From positions 62,001-126,000 of the forward strand of contig JAJKFJ010022509.1 of assembly GCA_027382625.1 (NCBI GenBank): a stretch of DNA of 64,000 nucleotides, given 5' to 3'. Origin of the DNA: Tetmemena sp. SeJ-2015. Its lineage: Eukaryota > Ciliophora > Spirotrichea > Sporadotrichida > Oxytrichidae. Positions within the stretch are counted from its first letter, which is position 1. Each line of letters begins with the position of its first letter. The notes under the pieces were generated by a model. That model did no database searches and was not told where the DNA came from. It was given only the letters and a program-made list of their open reading frames with translations. The position numbers were made by a program, and so were the translations under genes. Below are positions 27,277 to 36,916 of this stretch, piece after piece.

Positions 27277-28611
27277 TTACGCGAGGGCTTCCGTGAGGAT
27301 GCGACCACCATTGACGATGTCGATCGGACGACCGCCGTCGGCCATGATGCGCTTCTCGCTGTTGATGCCGAGGAGGCGATACATGGTCTTGGCAAGATCT
27401 TCAGGACCCACGGCATCGCGGTCGGGCTCACCACCGAGAGCGTCAGACGCACCGTGGATGTAGCCTTCCTTCATGCCGCCACCAGCCATGGCGACGGAGA
27501 ACACGCGTGGCCAGTGGTCACGGCCATTGGTGCCGTTGATCTTCGGCGTGCGGCCGAATTCGGAGCTGACCATGACGAGCGTGCGCTTGAGCATGCCGCG
27601 ATCGGAAAGGTCGGTGATGAGGCGGGCGAAGGCCTGATCGAAGTTCGGAGCCTGACCGGTGAAGGCATCCTTGATGTTGGAGTGGTGATCCCAGCCACCG
27701 TAGTTGACGGACACCATGCGGACACCGGCTTCGACGAGACGGCGGGCCAGCAGGAAGCGCTGACCGGCGGTGTTGCGGCCGTATTCGTCACGCAGCTTGT
27801 CGGATTCCTTGGTGAGGTCGAAAGCCTCACGTGCCTGCTTGCTGCTGATCAGGCCATAGGCGGCCTGATAGAAGCTGTCCATGGCGCTGATGGAGTCGGC
27901 TTTTTCCACGTTTTTGAAGTGCTCGTCCACGGTGCCAAGAAGGTTGCGGCGGCGGTCAAAGCGCTTCTCATCCACGTCTTTCGGGGTGAGGAGATCGCGA
28001 ACGGTGAAGCCTTTGTCAGCAGGATCGCTGCCGAGGGCGAAGGGACCGAAGGCGCTGCTCATGTAGCCGGTGCCCTGGTCAGGAGCGACCATGTTTGGCA
28101 CCACCACATAAGGAGGCAGATTGTTGCGGCTGCCCTGCTCGTGGGAAATGACGGAGCCAAAGCTTGGGAACTTGATCGCCGGGCTTGGACGGTAGCCGGT
28201 GAACATGTTGTGCGTGCCACGCTCATGAGCGGCTTCACCGTGGGTCATCGAACGGATGACGGTGAGCTTGTTCATGATCTTGGCGATGTTCGCGAACTTC
28301 TCACCGACGTATTCGCCGGGGATGGAAGTCTTGATCGGGGTGAACGGGCCGCGATAGTCAGGCGAGGCAAAGGGCTTCGGATCCCAGGACTCATGCTGTG
28401 CCATGCCACCTGGAAGGTAGATGTGAATGATCGAGTCAGCGACGGGCTTGAAGGTTTCCACTTCAGGCATGACCTGTGCAGCCTGCAGGCGCAGCATCTC
28501 AGGCAATGTCAGGCCGAGGCCGCCGAGCATGCCGACGTAGAGGAAGTCACGACGGCTGGCTCCGGAGCGCAGATCAAGGTGATTGCCTTGGCAGAGAGAG
28601 TGCATTTTCAT
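27277..28611 (-). CDS. DUF1501 protein with Tat signal (sulfatase-like fold)
   Basis: The 444-aa protein has a twin-arginine signal (ASRRDFLYVGMLGGLGLTLP, from about residue 18) and so is exported folded. The body matches the DUF1501 family, common in Planctomycetota and Verrucomicrobiota. Visible features include IIHIYLPGGMAQHESWDPK, MTHGEAAHERGTHNMF, GGWDHHSN and SSEFGRTPKINGTNGRDHWP, resembling metal-site segments of the alkaline phosphatase/sulfatase superfamily. The start is taken at 28611, with 28605 an alternative. DUF1501 genes usually pair with a DUF1549/DUF1553 gene; no such partner lies in this window. Confidence 0.85.
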   Translation of the reverse strand: MKMHSLCQGNHLDLRSGASRRDFLYVGMLGGLGLTLPEMLRLQAAQVMPEVETFKPVADSIIHIYLPGGMAQHESWDPKPFASPDYRGPFTPIKTSIPGEYVGEKFANIAKIMNKLTVIRSMTHGEAAHERGTHNMFTGYRPSPAIKFPSFGSVISHEQGSRNNLPPYVVVPNMVAPDQGTGYMSSAFGPFALGSDPADKGFTVRDLLTPKDVDEKRFDRRRNLLGTVDEHFKNVEKADSISAMDSFYQAAYGLISSKQAREAFDLTKESDKLRDEYGRNTAGQRFLLARRLVEAGVRMVSVNYGGWDHHSNIKDAFTGQAPNFDQAFARLITDLSDRGMLKRTLVMVSSEFGRTPKINGTNGRDHWPRVFSVAMAGGGMKEGYIHGASDALGGEPDRDAVGPEDLAKTMYRLLGINSEKRIMADGGRPIDIVNGGRILTEALA

Positions 28612-28716
28612 AAAATCAGAGAGGGGTATTGTTGCTGGATTCGAGAGGAAATACGGGTCCCCCCCGAGGTTCTTGCATATCTTGCGCAAAATGATGCGAA
28701 TCTTGGTTTCCAGCGA

Positions 28717-29925
28717 TCAGGGGGTCACCCAGCCAGCCTGTACCAGCTCACTGATCCACACCTGAAAATCCACGGGAGCATCCGGGGGAAATTTGAGCCG
28801 CAGAATCATCGGCACGGTGGCGTCCGCGCTCAGCTGCAGCTGGTAGTCCAGCGCCTTGGCGATCGTTCCGCCCTTCTCAGCATAGCCATAGACCACCTTG
28901 GCCCCGGGTTCGGAAATGTTGCGCAGGCTGTAGCACTGGAGCTTGGAGGGATCCCCAAACTGATTTTCAAAGTGCCCCGCAGGAGAAACGAGCACCCGAA
29001 AGCGCGTCGGGGCGGCCTGTTTTAATTCAAGAAAATCCGACCATCCCATCTCCCCCGCGCCCACGAAGGACTCCCAGTCCACACGCGGCCCTGCCGGGGA
29101 GTGCTCCACTGTGGCAACGCGCCGGCCACCTCCCTCAAACACCACCACATGCTGGCTGAACTTGGGGGAGAGTTCCTTCGCTTCAACGATGGAATCAAAC
29201 GCCTGCGGGCCATCCGCATTTTTTGAATAATAGAGGCTCATCAGCGGTGCCACGCGCAAGCGGTCACGCACCAGCAGGACGCGCTGCTTCCAGGTGGGAG
29301 TTTCCAGAAACTTCCCGATCACTTCCTCCGCAGCAGCCAGCTTCGCCAGATCTCCTCCTGTCACTTTGGGCAGGGCGCTGGCGGTTTTGAGGTTCTCGCT
29401 GCCTGGTGGGCGAAACACCAGATTGCCGGAGTTCACCTGGGGCTGCGGCTCTTCAGGCTGCATCAGTGCCACGTCAGGCGGAAGCACCATCTTCCCGCCA
29501 TTCTGTGATGGCGAATCCCCCGCCTGGGCCAGTTTGGACGCAAGCGTTTCAGCCTTCCTGGCCGGTGATGGCAGCAGGCTCCAGACCACAAGCACGACAA
29601 CGATGAGGCCCACCACGACCGCGCCGATCATCAACTTCCGCCGAAACTTCTGGATCTCGGGATCCATGCGCATGCGGTCAAAGGCGTCCCCGGGCAACGG
29701 CTGCGGCTCCTGGAAAACCGCCGGACTCGAAATCGGAGCTGGTGTGCTGGCCGGCTCATTCTGCGTCATCAGCAGCGCACGGCGCTTCGTCTTGGTGGTC
29801 TTTTCCGCCATCTGCAGCATCACCATCTGCCCGCACTCAGGACAGGGGCGCGAGCGCGTCACTGAAGAAACCTGGATTTCGACAGTTTTTTCGCAGTGAG
29901 GGCAAACGAGGGTGGTGGCCGGCAT
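28717..29925 (-). CDS. Zinc-ribbon membrane-anchored protein
   Basis: The 402-aa protein opens with a zinc ribbon (CPHC near residue 8, CPEC near residue 29). A Pro-rich linker and one membrane helix follow near residues 97-115 (LMIGAVVVGLIVVVLVVWSL), then a soluble C-terminal domain of about 230 residues. The ATG at 29925 puts the ribbon at the N-terminus. The C-terminal half (from GDLAKLAAAEEVIGKFLETP) is not recognised. Similar zinc-ribbon plus helix proteins are frequent in this phylum; function unknown. Confidence 0.7.
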   Translation of the reverse strand: MPATTLVCPHCEKTVEIQVSSVTRSRPCPECGQMVMLQMAEKTTKTKRRALLMTQNEPASTPAPISSPAVFQEPQPLPGDAFDRMRMDPEIQKFRRKLMIGAVVVGLIVVVLVVWSLLPSPARKAETLASKLAQAGDSPSQNGGKMVLPPDVALMQPEEPQPQVNSGNLVFRPPGSENLKTASALPKVTGGDLAKLAAAEEVIGKFLETPTWKQRVLLVRDRLRVAPLMSLYYSKNADGPQAFDSIVEAKELSPKFSQHVVVFEGGGRRVATVEHSPAGPRVDWESFVGAGEMGWSDFLELKQAAPTRFRVLVSPAGHFENQFGDPSKLQCYSLRNISEPGAKVVYGYAEKGGTIAKALDYQLQLSADATVPMILRLKFPPDAPVDFQVWISELVQAGWVTP

Positions 29926-29994
29926 TCTTGGCTGGACGTTGATGAAGGGTAAACACTCTGGCGGCTGCAAGGAACCGCCGCAACTTGTGGTTGT

Positions 29995-30954
29995 TCAATT
30001 TCCCGACCACACAGCCGCCGTCATGCCGCCGCTGGAGCGCAGCCGCTGCAGGCCCCAGCTCATCATGATCCGGGCATCCTCCCAGATGTACTTCGTCTTG
30101 GTGCCGAGCTGAACCAGGATCACCTCACGCCCGCCGCTGGCGGCGCTTGAGATCAAACAGCGCCCGCTGGCCACGGTGTAGCCGGTTTTCATGCCGTTGC
30201 ACTCCGGCATGGCACCGAGCAGTTCATTGGTGTTCGTGAGCGTGACCACACGCCCGTCCGCACGCCGGAAGCTGAAATGCTTCCGCCGCACCACATCACG
30301 AATCACGGCATTGCGGTACGCCGCCATGGCCACCCGGGCCATGTCACGTGCGGTGGAGTACTGCCCGCCCACCGTGAGGCCGTGGGGGTTTTTGAAATTG
30401 GAGTTCGCACAGCCCAGCGCACGCGCCTTGGCGTTCATTTTGGCCGTGAAAGCGCTGATGCTGCCCGCGTTGTCACGCGCCAGGGCATTCGCCACATCGT
30501 TCGCGCTCTTCACCAAAAAGGCATAGAGCAGTTCTCGGCGCGAGTAAACCTCACCCGGCCTGATGCCCAGCCGCGTCGGCTCCACAGCCACGTCGGAGGA
30601 CTGTATCCGCACCATCTTGTCGAGGTTTCCCGCGTCCAGCACCACCAGGGCGGTCACCAGCTTTTGAGTGCTGGCCACTCCACGTGCGGTTTCAAAACTG
30701 CGCCCGGCCAGATGCTGTCCGGTGCGCGCATCCAGCAGCAGGTAGGAGGCGGCTCGGATCGCGGGGCCGGAGGTGGCCACGAGCATCGTCAGCTCTGGCA
30801 GCATCACGGGCATGATCTGCGCACTGTCGCCCTCGGCATACATGTGCTGGGAATTGGGTGCGACCGGAATGGCTCGCACCACTCCCTGCGCTGCACAGCT
30901 TGCCAGCAGCCCTGCGGCCGCCCCTGTCATCAAAAAGTGGATCAATCTCATCAT
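29995..30954 (-). CDS. D-alanyl-D-alanine carboxypeptidase (peptidase S11), lipoprotein
   Basis: The 319-aa protein trims the terminal D-Ala from peptidoglycan stem peptides. The catalytic motifs of the S11 family are all present: STQK (SxxK) near residue 94, SAN (SxN) near residue 150, and KTGYT (KTG) near residue 257. The N-terminus has a lipoprotein signal ending LLASC, so it is probably membrane-anchored in the periplasm. The PBP5-type C-terminal amphipathic anchor is absent, which fits lipid anchoring instead. Confidence 0.9.
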   Translation of the reverse strand: MMRLIHFLMTGAAAGLLASCAAQGVVRAIPVAPNSQHMYAEGDSAQIMPVMLPELTMLVATSGPAIRAASYLLLDARTGQHLAGRSFETARGVASTQKLVTALVVLDAGNLDKMVRIQSSDVAVEPTRLGIRPGEVYSRRELLYAFLVKSANDVANALARDNAGSISAFTAKMNAKARALGCANSNFKNPHGLTVGGQYSTARDMARVAMAAYRNAVIRDVVRRKHFSFRRADGRVVTLTNTNELLGAMPECNGMKTGYTVASGRCLISSAASGGREVILVQLGTKTKYIWEDARIMMSWGLQRLRSSGGMTAAVWSGN

Positions 30955-31084
30955 CGTGAAGGAACGCCAGACCAGCCCGCAGTTTTCATGCCGGACATAG
31001 CAACCATGGCTGACTGCATCTAGGCCACCCCGGGTTTGTTGTCAAACCTTGCGCCCTTCGCGCCGCGCTCCATGTTCGGCCCAT

Positions 31085-31972
31085 ATGGCACTAATCATCA
31101 ACGGCGAACACATCGACGACGAAATCATTGAAGCGGAATTCCGCCACATCAAAAGTCACTACGAGCGCACCCTCCAGGTGGCCTGCTGTGAGCGTGACCC
31201 GGAATTCCGCGGCATCGCCAAGGACAACCTCATCTCCCGCGCCCTTCTGGGCCAGGAGAGCCGCCGCCGCCACCCCGAGGTCTCCGAAGAGGATGTCACG
31301 GCACGCCTGACGAAGCTCATCGACGAGGCCGGTGGCGAAATGCAGTTCTACATGAACATCGGCATGCAGGTCAAAGACGAGGCACTCGTCCGCGAAAACG
31401 TGGCAGGTGGTGTCCGGCTGGACAAAACGCTGCAGGAAATCTACGCCCCCGAGCCGGAGCCGACCGAGGCCGAGCTGCGAGCCTGCTATGAGGCCAATCT
31501 CAAGCACTACATGACCGACGAGGAGATCCAGGCCTCCCACATCACCAAAGGCCTCTCAGGTGCGACCAGCCGCCAGGAGATTTATCAGGCGATGCGCGAT
31601 GTCCGCTCCCAGCTCCTTGCCGGGGCTGACTTCGCCAAGCTCGCGGAAGAGCATCGCTCCGGCGAGCAGCAGCAGATTGACCTTGGCTGGTTCAAGCGCG
31701 GCGAGTTCATGGAGGAGTTTGAAACCATCGCCTTCTCCATGGGCGAGGGAGAGATCAGCCCCGTCTTCAACACCCAGCTCGGCTTCCATGTCTGCACCGT
31801 CACCGGCCGCCGCCCGTCCGTGGCGCGTCCGTTTGATGAAGTGAAGGCCGACGTGAGAAACCGCTTCCTCGAAGAATACCGCGACAAAAAGTTCAACGCC
31901 CTGCTCGAAGAACTCAAAGCCACCGCCAAGGTCGAAGACACCGATCCTGAAGGAGCGAACTGCGGGCATTAA
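31085..31972 (+). CDS. Parvulin-type peptidyl-prolyl isomerase (PpiC domain)
   Basis: The 295-aa protein has an N-terminal chaperone-like helical region resembling SurA. A parvulin domain follows at about residues 150-255, marked by ASHI, GADFAKLAEEHRSGEQQQID and FSMGEGEISPVFNTQLGFHV. The ATG at 31085 was chosen because it begins MALIINGEHIDDE, a common start of SurA-like domains. No signal peptide is seen, so unlike SurA or PrsA it is predicted to be cytoplasmic. The sequence ends in GANCGH. Confidence 0.85.
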   Translation: MALIINGEHIDDEIIEAEFRHIKSHYERTLQVACCERDPEFRGIAKDNLISRALLGQESRRRHPEVSEEDVTARLTKLIDEAGGEMQFYMNIGMQVKDEALVRENVAGGVRLDKTLQEIYAPEPEPTEAELRACYEANLKHYMTDEEIQASHITKGLSGATSRQEIYQAMRDVRSQLLAGADFAKLAEEHRSGEQQQIDLGWFKRGEFMEEFETIAFSMGEGEISPVFNTQLGFHVCTVTGRRPSVARPFDEVKADVRNRFLEEYRDKKFNALLEELKATAKVEDTDPEGANCGH

Positions 31973-32009
31973 GTGAACGCGGACTGGATGAATTCCAGTT
32001 CCGTCCAGA

Positions 32010-32558
32010 TCACGCCTTGGAGATCACCGGCACCGGAGTGCGATAAATCGCCACCGGTTCCGGCAGCGAGTCCATGGGCGGCGGCCCGGGGAAATTGTCA
32101 TCCACAAAGCGCCGCCAGGTGTCGCGCGTTTTGACCGAGATGAAGCCCTGCACGGTGTCACCGCACTTGCCACAGATCATCACGCTGTGCAGCAGGGAGA
32201 TTCCTTCGCACACGCCGGTGATGACAAAATCCTCCATGCCCGGCTCATCACGCCGCGCATTGCACACCGCGCACGATTCCAGGCCGAGTTCCAGCGTCAC
32301 CTGCTCGTCCTGAAACTGGGCCAGCCGCTTCTTCGACTCCTGGGAAAACTCCTCCATCATCTGCGAGCGGCAGTGATCGCACAGAGCATACTCCATCACG
32401 CATTCACCGCGCTTGTAGGCCTTCGAGATTTGAAAGCCACCGGGGAAGTCCGGCAGGGACTCGCCGCAGCGCGTGCAGTTCTGAAACGGACGCTCCTCAT
32501 ACTCACACCTGAGGTCAGGTGGGATCGGCGGCGGCTGTTGGAGATCGTGATCAGACAT
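32010..32558 (-). CDS. Hypothetical CxxC-rich protein
   Basis: The 182-aa protein contains four CxxC pairs: CTRC near residue 28, CDHC near 60, CAVC near 94 and CGKC near 128. This suggests zinc binding in ribbon-like modules. There is no signal peptide or membrane helix. The start at 32558 (MSDHDLQQPPP) is taken; it is 27 nt from the divergent start of the beta-propeller gene, so the two may share a control region. I do not recognise the family. Confidence 0.65.
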   Translation of the reverse strand: MSDHDLQQPPPIPPDLRCEYEERPFQNCTRCGESLPDFPGGFQISKAYKRGECVMEYALCDHCRSQMMEEFSQESKKRLAQFQDEQVTLELGLESCAVCNARRDEPGMEDFVITGVCEGISLLHSVMICGKCGDTVQGFISVKTRDTWRRFVDDNFPGPPPMDSLPEPVAIYRTPVPVISKA

Positions 32559-32585
32559 CGGCTTGTTTGCAACAAAGCGCACACC

Positions 32586-33743
32586 ATGGCAGTTTCACAG
32601 TCCAAACTCATGCGTGCCTCGCTTTTCCTCTGCCTCCTCCTCCCCGCCCTTCTGCATGCCCAAACGGCGGACTGGCCGGACTCCCGTGGCAACGCGGCCA
32701 TGACGGGCACCTCCCCCGTCGAACTGAAGTTCCCGCTGGAGCTCGCCTGGCAGTTCAAGCTCATGGACAAGCCGAAGGGGCAGGCCGAGATGCTCGTGTC
32801 CAGCGCCGTCGTGCGCAACGGCAAGGTCTATCTGGGCAGCAAGGACGGCAAATTCTTCTGCCTCGACCTCGTCACCGGCAAAGAGATTTGGAAGGCTGAG
32901 GCCAAGGGTGCCTTTGACGGTGCCGCCGCTTTTGCGGGCGAGCTCGTCGTTGTGGGCTGCCAGGATGGCTTCGTCTATGCCAGGAACGCCGACACCGGCA
33001 AGGAAGTCTGGAAGTTTGAAACGCAGGCCGAGATCCACGCCGCCGCCAATGTCTGGACGAATCCCGAAACCAAGGCGCAGAAAATCATCATCGGCAGCTA
33101 CGACTACTCCATCTACTGCCTCGACGCGAAGACGGGCGTGAAGGAGTGGGCCGCTGAAACCGGCTACTACATCAACGGCGGCTCCGCCGTGGGCGATGGC
33201 AAGGTCGTCTTCGGCGGCTGCGACAGCGTGCTGCATGTGCATGACGTGAAGACCGGCAAGGAAGAGCGGCAGATTGAAGTGGGGGCCTACATCGGCAACA
33301 ACGTCGCCATCGCCGACGGCGTCATCTACGTCAGCCACTACGGCAACCGCGTGGGTGCCTACCGCATCGCCGACGGCACGAAGGTCTGGGAATACGGCGA
33401 GCGCGAATTCGAGTACTATGCCGCGCCCGCCATCTGGGAAAAGGGCGTCTTTGTCGGCGGCCGTGACAAACGCTTCCACGCCATCGACCGCGTCACCGGC
33501 GCGCAGCTCTGGGAATTCCGCGCCCGTGACCGCATCGACAGCAGCGCCGTCATCTGCGCCGGGAAAGTGGCCCTCTTCGGCTGCGACGACGGCTACATCT
33601 ACGCCCTCGACCTCAAGACCGGCAAAGAAGTCTGGCACAACGAAATCGGTGCCCCGGTGAAGACGTCAGCGGCTGTCGCCGGGAACTACGTGCTGTTTGG
33701 AGCGGATGACGGGGTGCTGTATGTGTTTAAGAATGGGAAGTGA
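32586..33743 (+). CDS. Exported PQQ-like beta-propeller protein
   Basis: The 385-aa protein has a signal peptide (ASLFLCLLLPALLHAQ) and then a chain of PQQ-type blades with the recurring pattern YCLDxxTGKExW. Examples are FFCLDLVTGKEIWKAEAKGA, FVYARNADTGKEVWKFETQA and YIYALDLKTGKEVWHNEIGA. The overall fold resembles BamB or the PQQ-dependent dehydrogenase propeller. Catalytic residues of the dehydrogenases are not evident, so a structural or binding role is more likely. A second possible start at 32610 would give 377 aa with a more compact signal. Confidence 0.8.
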   Translation: MAVSQSKLMRASLFLCLLLPALLHAQTADWPDSRGNAAMTGTSPVELKFPLELAWQFKLMDKPKGQAEMLVSSAVVRNGKVYLGSKDGKFFCLDLVTGKEIWKAEAKGAFDGAAAFAGELVVVGCQDGFVYARNADTGKEVWKFETQAEIHAAANVWTNPETKAQKIIIGSYDYSIYCLDAKTGVKEWAAETGYYINGGSAVGDGKVVFGGCDSVLHVHDVKTGKEERQIEVGAYIGNNVAIADGVIYVSHYGNRVGAYRIADGTKVWEYGEREFEYYAAPAIWEKGVFVGGRDKRFHAIDRVTGAQLWEFRARDRIDSSAVICAGKVALFGCDDGYIYALDLKTGKEVWHNEIGAPVKTSAAVAGNYVLFGADDGVLYVFKNGK

Positions 33744-34226
33744 GGGACCTATGGCCCCCACTGTCTGGTTAATTCGGCGATGAAAAGCAAAAGAGGTCCC
33801 TCCGAAATTTTGTCCCTGCCAAGGGAATGACAAACCTCTTGCCCTTAATACCAAAGTGCATAGTTGAGTTGCGATGAAAACGAAACATCGCCCTTGGACA
33901 CCTGAGCAGCATAGGCGCTACATCGAAACACTCGGGCCGCACCTGCCAGCGATTCTCTGTTCACTAACTCGTCCAATACTCGCAATAGGATGTGCGATTC
34001 ACGGTCCCGACGTCATGATCTGGGCTGCAAAACTTCTAACTCTATCACGGTAGTCTTTCATCCCCAGCCTACTTACAACGAGGCTCAAGGGGATGATCAT
34101 ACCTCCTCTCAATCATAGCTGTGGCCGCTCTATTGCCACTCCGCACTGATTGAGGATGTGGCTCTACTCTCCAAAACACGCCATGCTCAGTGTCTCCACG
34201 GCAGTCTCGAAGTGGACCATGGCTCC
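33744..34226. other. Intergenic stretch, no gene seen
   Basis: These 483 nt carry no recognisable gene. The first 100 nt hold nested short inverted repeats (AAGAGGT with ACCTCTT, TCCCT with AGGGA) that might end transcription of the propeller gene. The remainder shows nothing I can name. Confidence 0.4.
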
Positions 34227-34748
34227 TTAGCAGCCTAGGCCAGACTTGGTCACCAGCCCGATAAGGTGACGCATTTTGCGCTTGAGGCGCCAGAAGAAGG
34301 AACGGGGAATGGTGCGGTGAATGGCGAACTTTTTCACGTATTTGGGCACCGTCCACAGGGTTGTCATTCCATCCTGAAAGAGGGCCGTGTCACCGGCACG
34401 CAGGGTGTGGACCTTGCGACCCGGGTTTTGTTCTTCGATCACCACCTCGCCTTCCAGGATCTGCACAATCTCATCCAGACCAAACACCCACTTAAATTTG
34501 CCCGCCTGGCACTCCCAGACCGCACAGGAAAGTGTGTTGTCCGCCGCGATCGCCAGGGTGGTGGCCCGTGCAATCGGGTTGCCTTCCAGAATCCAGTCGG
34601 GATTGATGGGTGCCAGCTGGAGGTCTTGCTGATGGATGGATCCCGTCTGAATCAGGGGGAAGGTGCTGGGCTTTCGGTTCGCGGGGCGAGCAGGGGCGCA
34701 GTCGTTGAACCCAAATGGTGAATGAAGAGATTTTTCCATATTTTCCAT
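34227..34748 (-). CDS. Cupin-domain protein (DUF861-like)
   Basis: The 173-aa protein has one cupin barrel at about residues 65-145. The pattern EIVQILEGEVVIEEQ, LRAGDTALFQDGMTTLWTVP and KFAIHR resembles the DUF861 (ureidoglycine aminohydrolase-type) cupins. The usual metal-binding histidines are not clear. No purine-catabolism genes are nearby, so the substrate is unknown. Confidence 0.7.
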   Translation of the reverse strand: MENMEKSLHSPFGFNDCAPARPANRKPSTFPLIQTGSIHQQDLQLAPINPDWILEGNPIARATTLAIAADNTLSCAVWECQAGKFKWVFGLDEIVQILEGEVVIEEQNPGRKVHTLRAGDTALFQDGMTTLWTVPKYVKKFAIHRTIPRSFFWRLKRKMRHLIGLVTKSGLGC

Positions 34749-34970
34749 CTTTAATCATAATAGCCAAATCGCCTACTGTCGAGAAAACTCGTGTAGCGAA
34801 AGCCTGATTTGGCTACCCGGCTGATTCTTTACTTAGGCCAAAGGCGAGCCTGCCAGCAGCCAGAACACACGACGATTCGACTGCACCTGCACTCAGGTGT
34901 TTTACCATTGTCCCTTCCTCCCGCTGCAGCCCCTTCTTGCATCCCTCCAGCCCACCGCTAAAGGAACTGG

Positions 34971-35552
34971 GTGCGTATCATTTCTGGCAGTGCAGGAGGG
35001 CTCGCTCTCGAAGTCCCCAAAACCGTCACCCGGCCCACGCAGGATCGGGTGAGACAGGCTGTGTTCTCGATGCTCGGGGAACTCGTTCCGGGGGCGCATG
35101 TGCTGGATTTGTTTGCCGGCACAGGAGCCATCGGCCTGGAGTGCCTGAGCCGAGGCGCGGCTTCAGCGATGTTTGTGGATGAAAACAAAGGGGCCTGCGA
35201 CGTCATCCGCAAGAACATCGCCAAGACCCGCCTCACGGGTGCCACGGTGCGCCATGGGGATGTGTTTACCATGCTGCCGCTGCTGCAACGCGACGGCAAA
35301 CAGTTCGATCTCATCTTTGCCGATCCGCCGTACACGCATTGCGATGCGGACACGGATTTCGTCGCGCAACTGCTCGCTGAAGAATCTCTGCCTGCGCTGC
35401 TGCACGCGGAGAGCCACCTCATTCTGGAAAGTCACCACTTCAACCGCGAAACGAAAAGCTGGCCCGGCTGGGAGGTGCTGACTGATCGCAATTACGGTTC
35501 CACCCGCATCGTCTGGCTGCGCAAACTTCCGCATGGCATCGAAAGCGCTTAG
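34971..35552 (+). CDS. rsmD: 16S rRNA (guanine-966-N2)-methyltransferase
   Basis: RsmD methylates G966 of 16S rRNA. The 193-aa protein begins with a GTG codon and shows MRIISGSAGGLALEVPK, PTQDRVRQAVFSML, the SAM motif LDLFAGTGAIGLECLSRGA, and the catalytic DPPY near residue 121. The 3' end overlaps waaA by 20 nt, so the two are probably co-translated. Confidence 0.93.
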   Translation: MRIISGSAGGLALEVPKTVTRPTQDRVRQAVFSMLGELVPGAHVLDLFAGTGAIGLECLSRGAASAMFVDENKGACDVIRKNIAKTRLTGATVRHGDVFTMLPLLQRDGKQFDLIFADPPYTHCDADTDFVAQLLAEESLPALLHAESHLILESHHFNRETKSWPGWEVLTDRNYGSTRIVWLRKLPHGIESA

Positions 35553-36870
35553 CCTCACTCTCTACAATCTGGCGCTGCCTTTGGGGCTCGTGCTGATGCT
35601 GCCGGGAGCCATCCGCAAGATGCGCCGCCGCAATGGCCGCTGGCAGGATCTCGCCCAGCGCTTCGGCTTCTTTCCCGGTGAGACTCAGGCCGCCATCAAT
35701 GCCCTGCCACAGCGCGAACGCTTCTGGGTGCATGCCGTGAGCGTGGGTGAAGTGGGAGTGGCTAAAAAGCTCATCTCACGCCTGCTCAAAACCAACGCCG
35801 ACCTCGGCATCGTGCTCAGCACGACGACGCCCACCGGCTACGCGTTAGCTGAAGAGCTGGCGGCGCAGCGTGCAGGCCGTGTTGTTGCCATCTACAGCCC
35901 CATTGATCTGCCAGGTGTTGGCCGTCTCATGCTGGAGCGCATTCAGCCCACGCAGCTGGTGCTCGTCGAAGCGGAAGTGTGGCCCAACCTCACGGCCTCC
36001 GCCTCACGCCTCGGCATTCCCATTTCGCTGGTCAATGCGCGACTCTCTCCGCGCAGCGAGCGCCGCTACCGCAAGTTCAGCTGGTTCATCGGGCCGATCT
36101 TTCGCATGCTCAAGCAGGTCCTTGTGCAGGAGCCCGATGACGTCGCACGCTGGCAGGGCTTTGGAGTCGATGCAGGGCGCATTCACCTCACCGGCAGCAT
36201 CAAATACGATCCTGAGGGCGCGGTCGTGCCTGCCATCAAAATCGAGGAATTGCATGCGGTGCGCGCTCTCGCCGGCATTGCCGAGGCGCAGCCCACGCTG
36301 CTCGCCGCCAGCACGCATGCGGGCGAGGAGATCGAACTCGCGCGCGTCTTCCTGCGTCTGCGCGAACAGGTGCGCAATCTCGCGCTGCTCATCGTACCGC
36401 GCCATGTGGAGCGCCGTGCGGAAATCAGCGCCGCGCTGCAAAGCATCGGCATCTCCCCAGCCCTGCGCAGCGTGCCCAACTCACGAGTGGATGCCAGTGC
36501 GCCCGTCTTGCTGATCGACACCACGGGCGAACTCGCCGCGTGGCAGCATCTCGCCACGCTGGTGGTGGTCGGTAAGAGCTTCCTCGCTGAAGGCGGCCAA
36601 AACCCTGCCGAAGCGGCGCTGGCGCAGAAGCCGGTGCTCTTTGGACCGCACATGGAGAACTTCACGCCTCTTGTGAATCTGCTGCTCAAGCACGGCGGTG
36701 CGCAGCAGGTCGCGGATTTCAATGCACTGGAATCCGCCTGCCGCACGCTGCTTCAAGATCAGGCCAAAGCAAAGCGCATGGCGCAGGCTGGCCATGATGC
36801 TCTAACGATTCACGAAGGCGCGACGATGCGCAGCGTGGATCGGTTGCTCCAAGGTGTGCGGATCTCCTGA
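35533..36870 (+). CDS. waaA: 3-deoxy-D-manno-octulosonic acid (Kdo) transferase
   Basis: WaaA/KdtA adds Kdo to lipid A precursor, so the cell makes a Kdo-containing lipopolysaccharide core. The 445-aa protein has the N-terminal membrane segment, WVHAVSVGEVGVAKKLISRL, STTTPTGYALA, VLVEAEVWPNL, and GSIKYDP in the middle. GKSFLAEGGQNPAEAA lies in the C-terminal GT-B domain. The length is close to that of typical KdtA (about 425 aa). Confidence 0.94.
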   Translation: MASKALSLTLYNLALPLGLVLMLPGAIRKMRRRNGRWQDLAQRFGFFPGETQAAINALPQRERFWVHAVSVGEVGVAKKLISRLLKTNADLGIVLSTTTPTGYALAEELAAQRAGRVVAIYSPIDLPGVGRLMLERIQPTQLVLVEAEVWPNLTASASRLGIPISLVNARLSPRSERRYRKFSWFIGPIFRMLKQVLVQEPDDVARWQGFGVDAGRIHLTGSIKYDPEGAVVPAIKIEELHAVRALAGIAEAQPTLLAASTHAGEEIELARVFLRLREQVRNLALLIVPRHVERRAEISAALQSIGISPALRSVPNSRVDASAPVLLIDTTGELAAWQHLATLVVVGKSFLAEGGQNPAEAALAQKPVLFGPHMENFTPLVNLLLKHGGAQQVADFNALESACRTLLQDQAKAKRMAQAGHDALTIHEGATMRSVDRLLQGVRIS

Positions 36871-36900
36871 CCCCCACACAGAATCCCCGTGGTCAGGAGA
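36863..36900. terminator. Hairpin at the convergent waaA/nucleotidyltransferase junction
   Basis: TCTCCTGACC (36863-36872) is perfectly complementary to GGTCAGGAGA (36891-36900) with an 18-nt loop. The left arm includes the waaA stop codon. The position between convergent genes suggests a bidirectional terminator; no strong T-tract is seen. Confidence 0.45.
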
Positions 36901-36916
36901 CCCCGGCACCTTGGTT

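Noticed and set aside
32187..32585. Upstream extension of the beta-propeller protein
   Set aside because: The region is antisense to the CxxC protein, and a signal peptide begins at 32586 or 32610.
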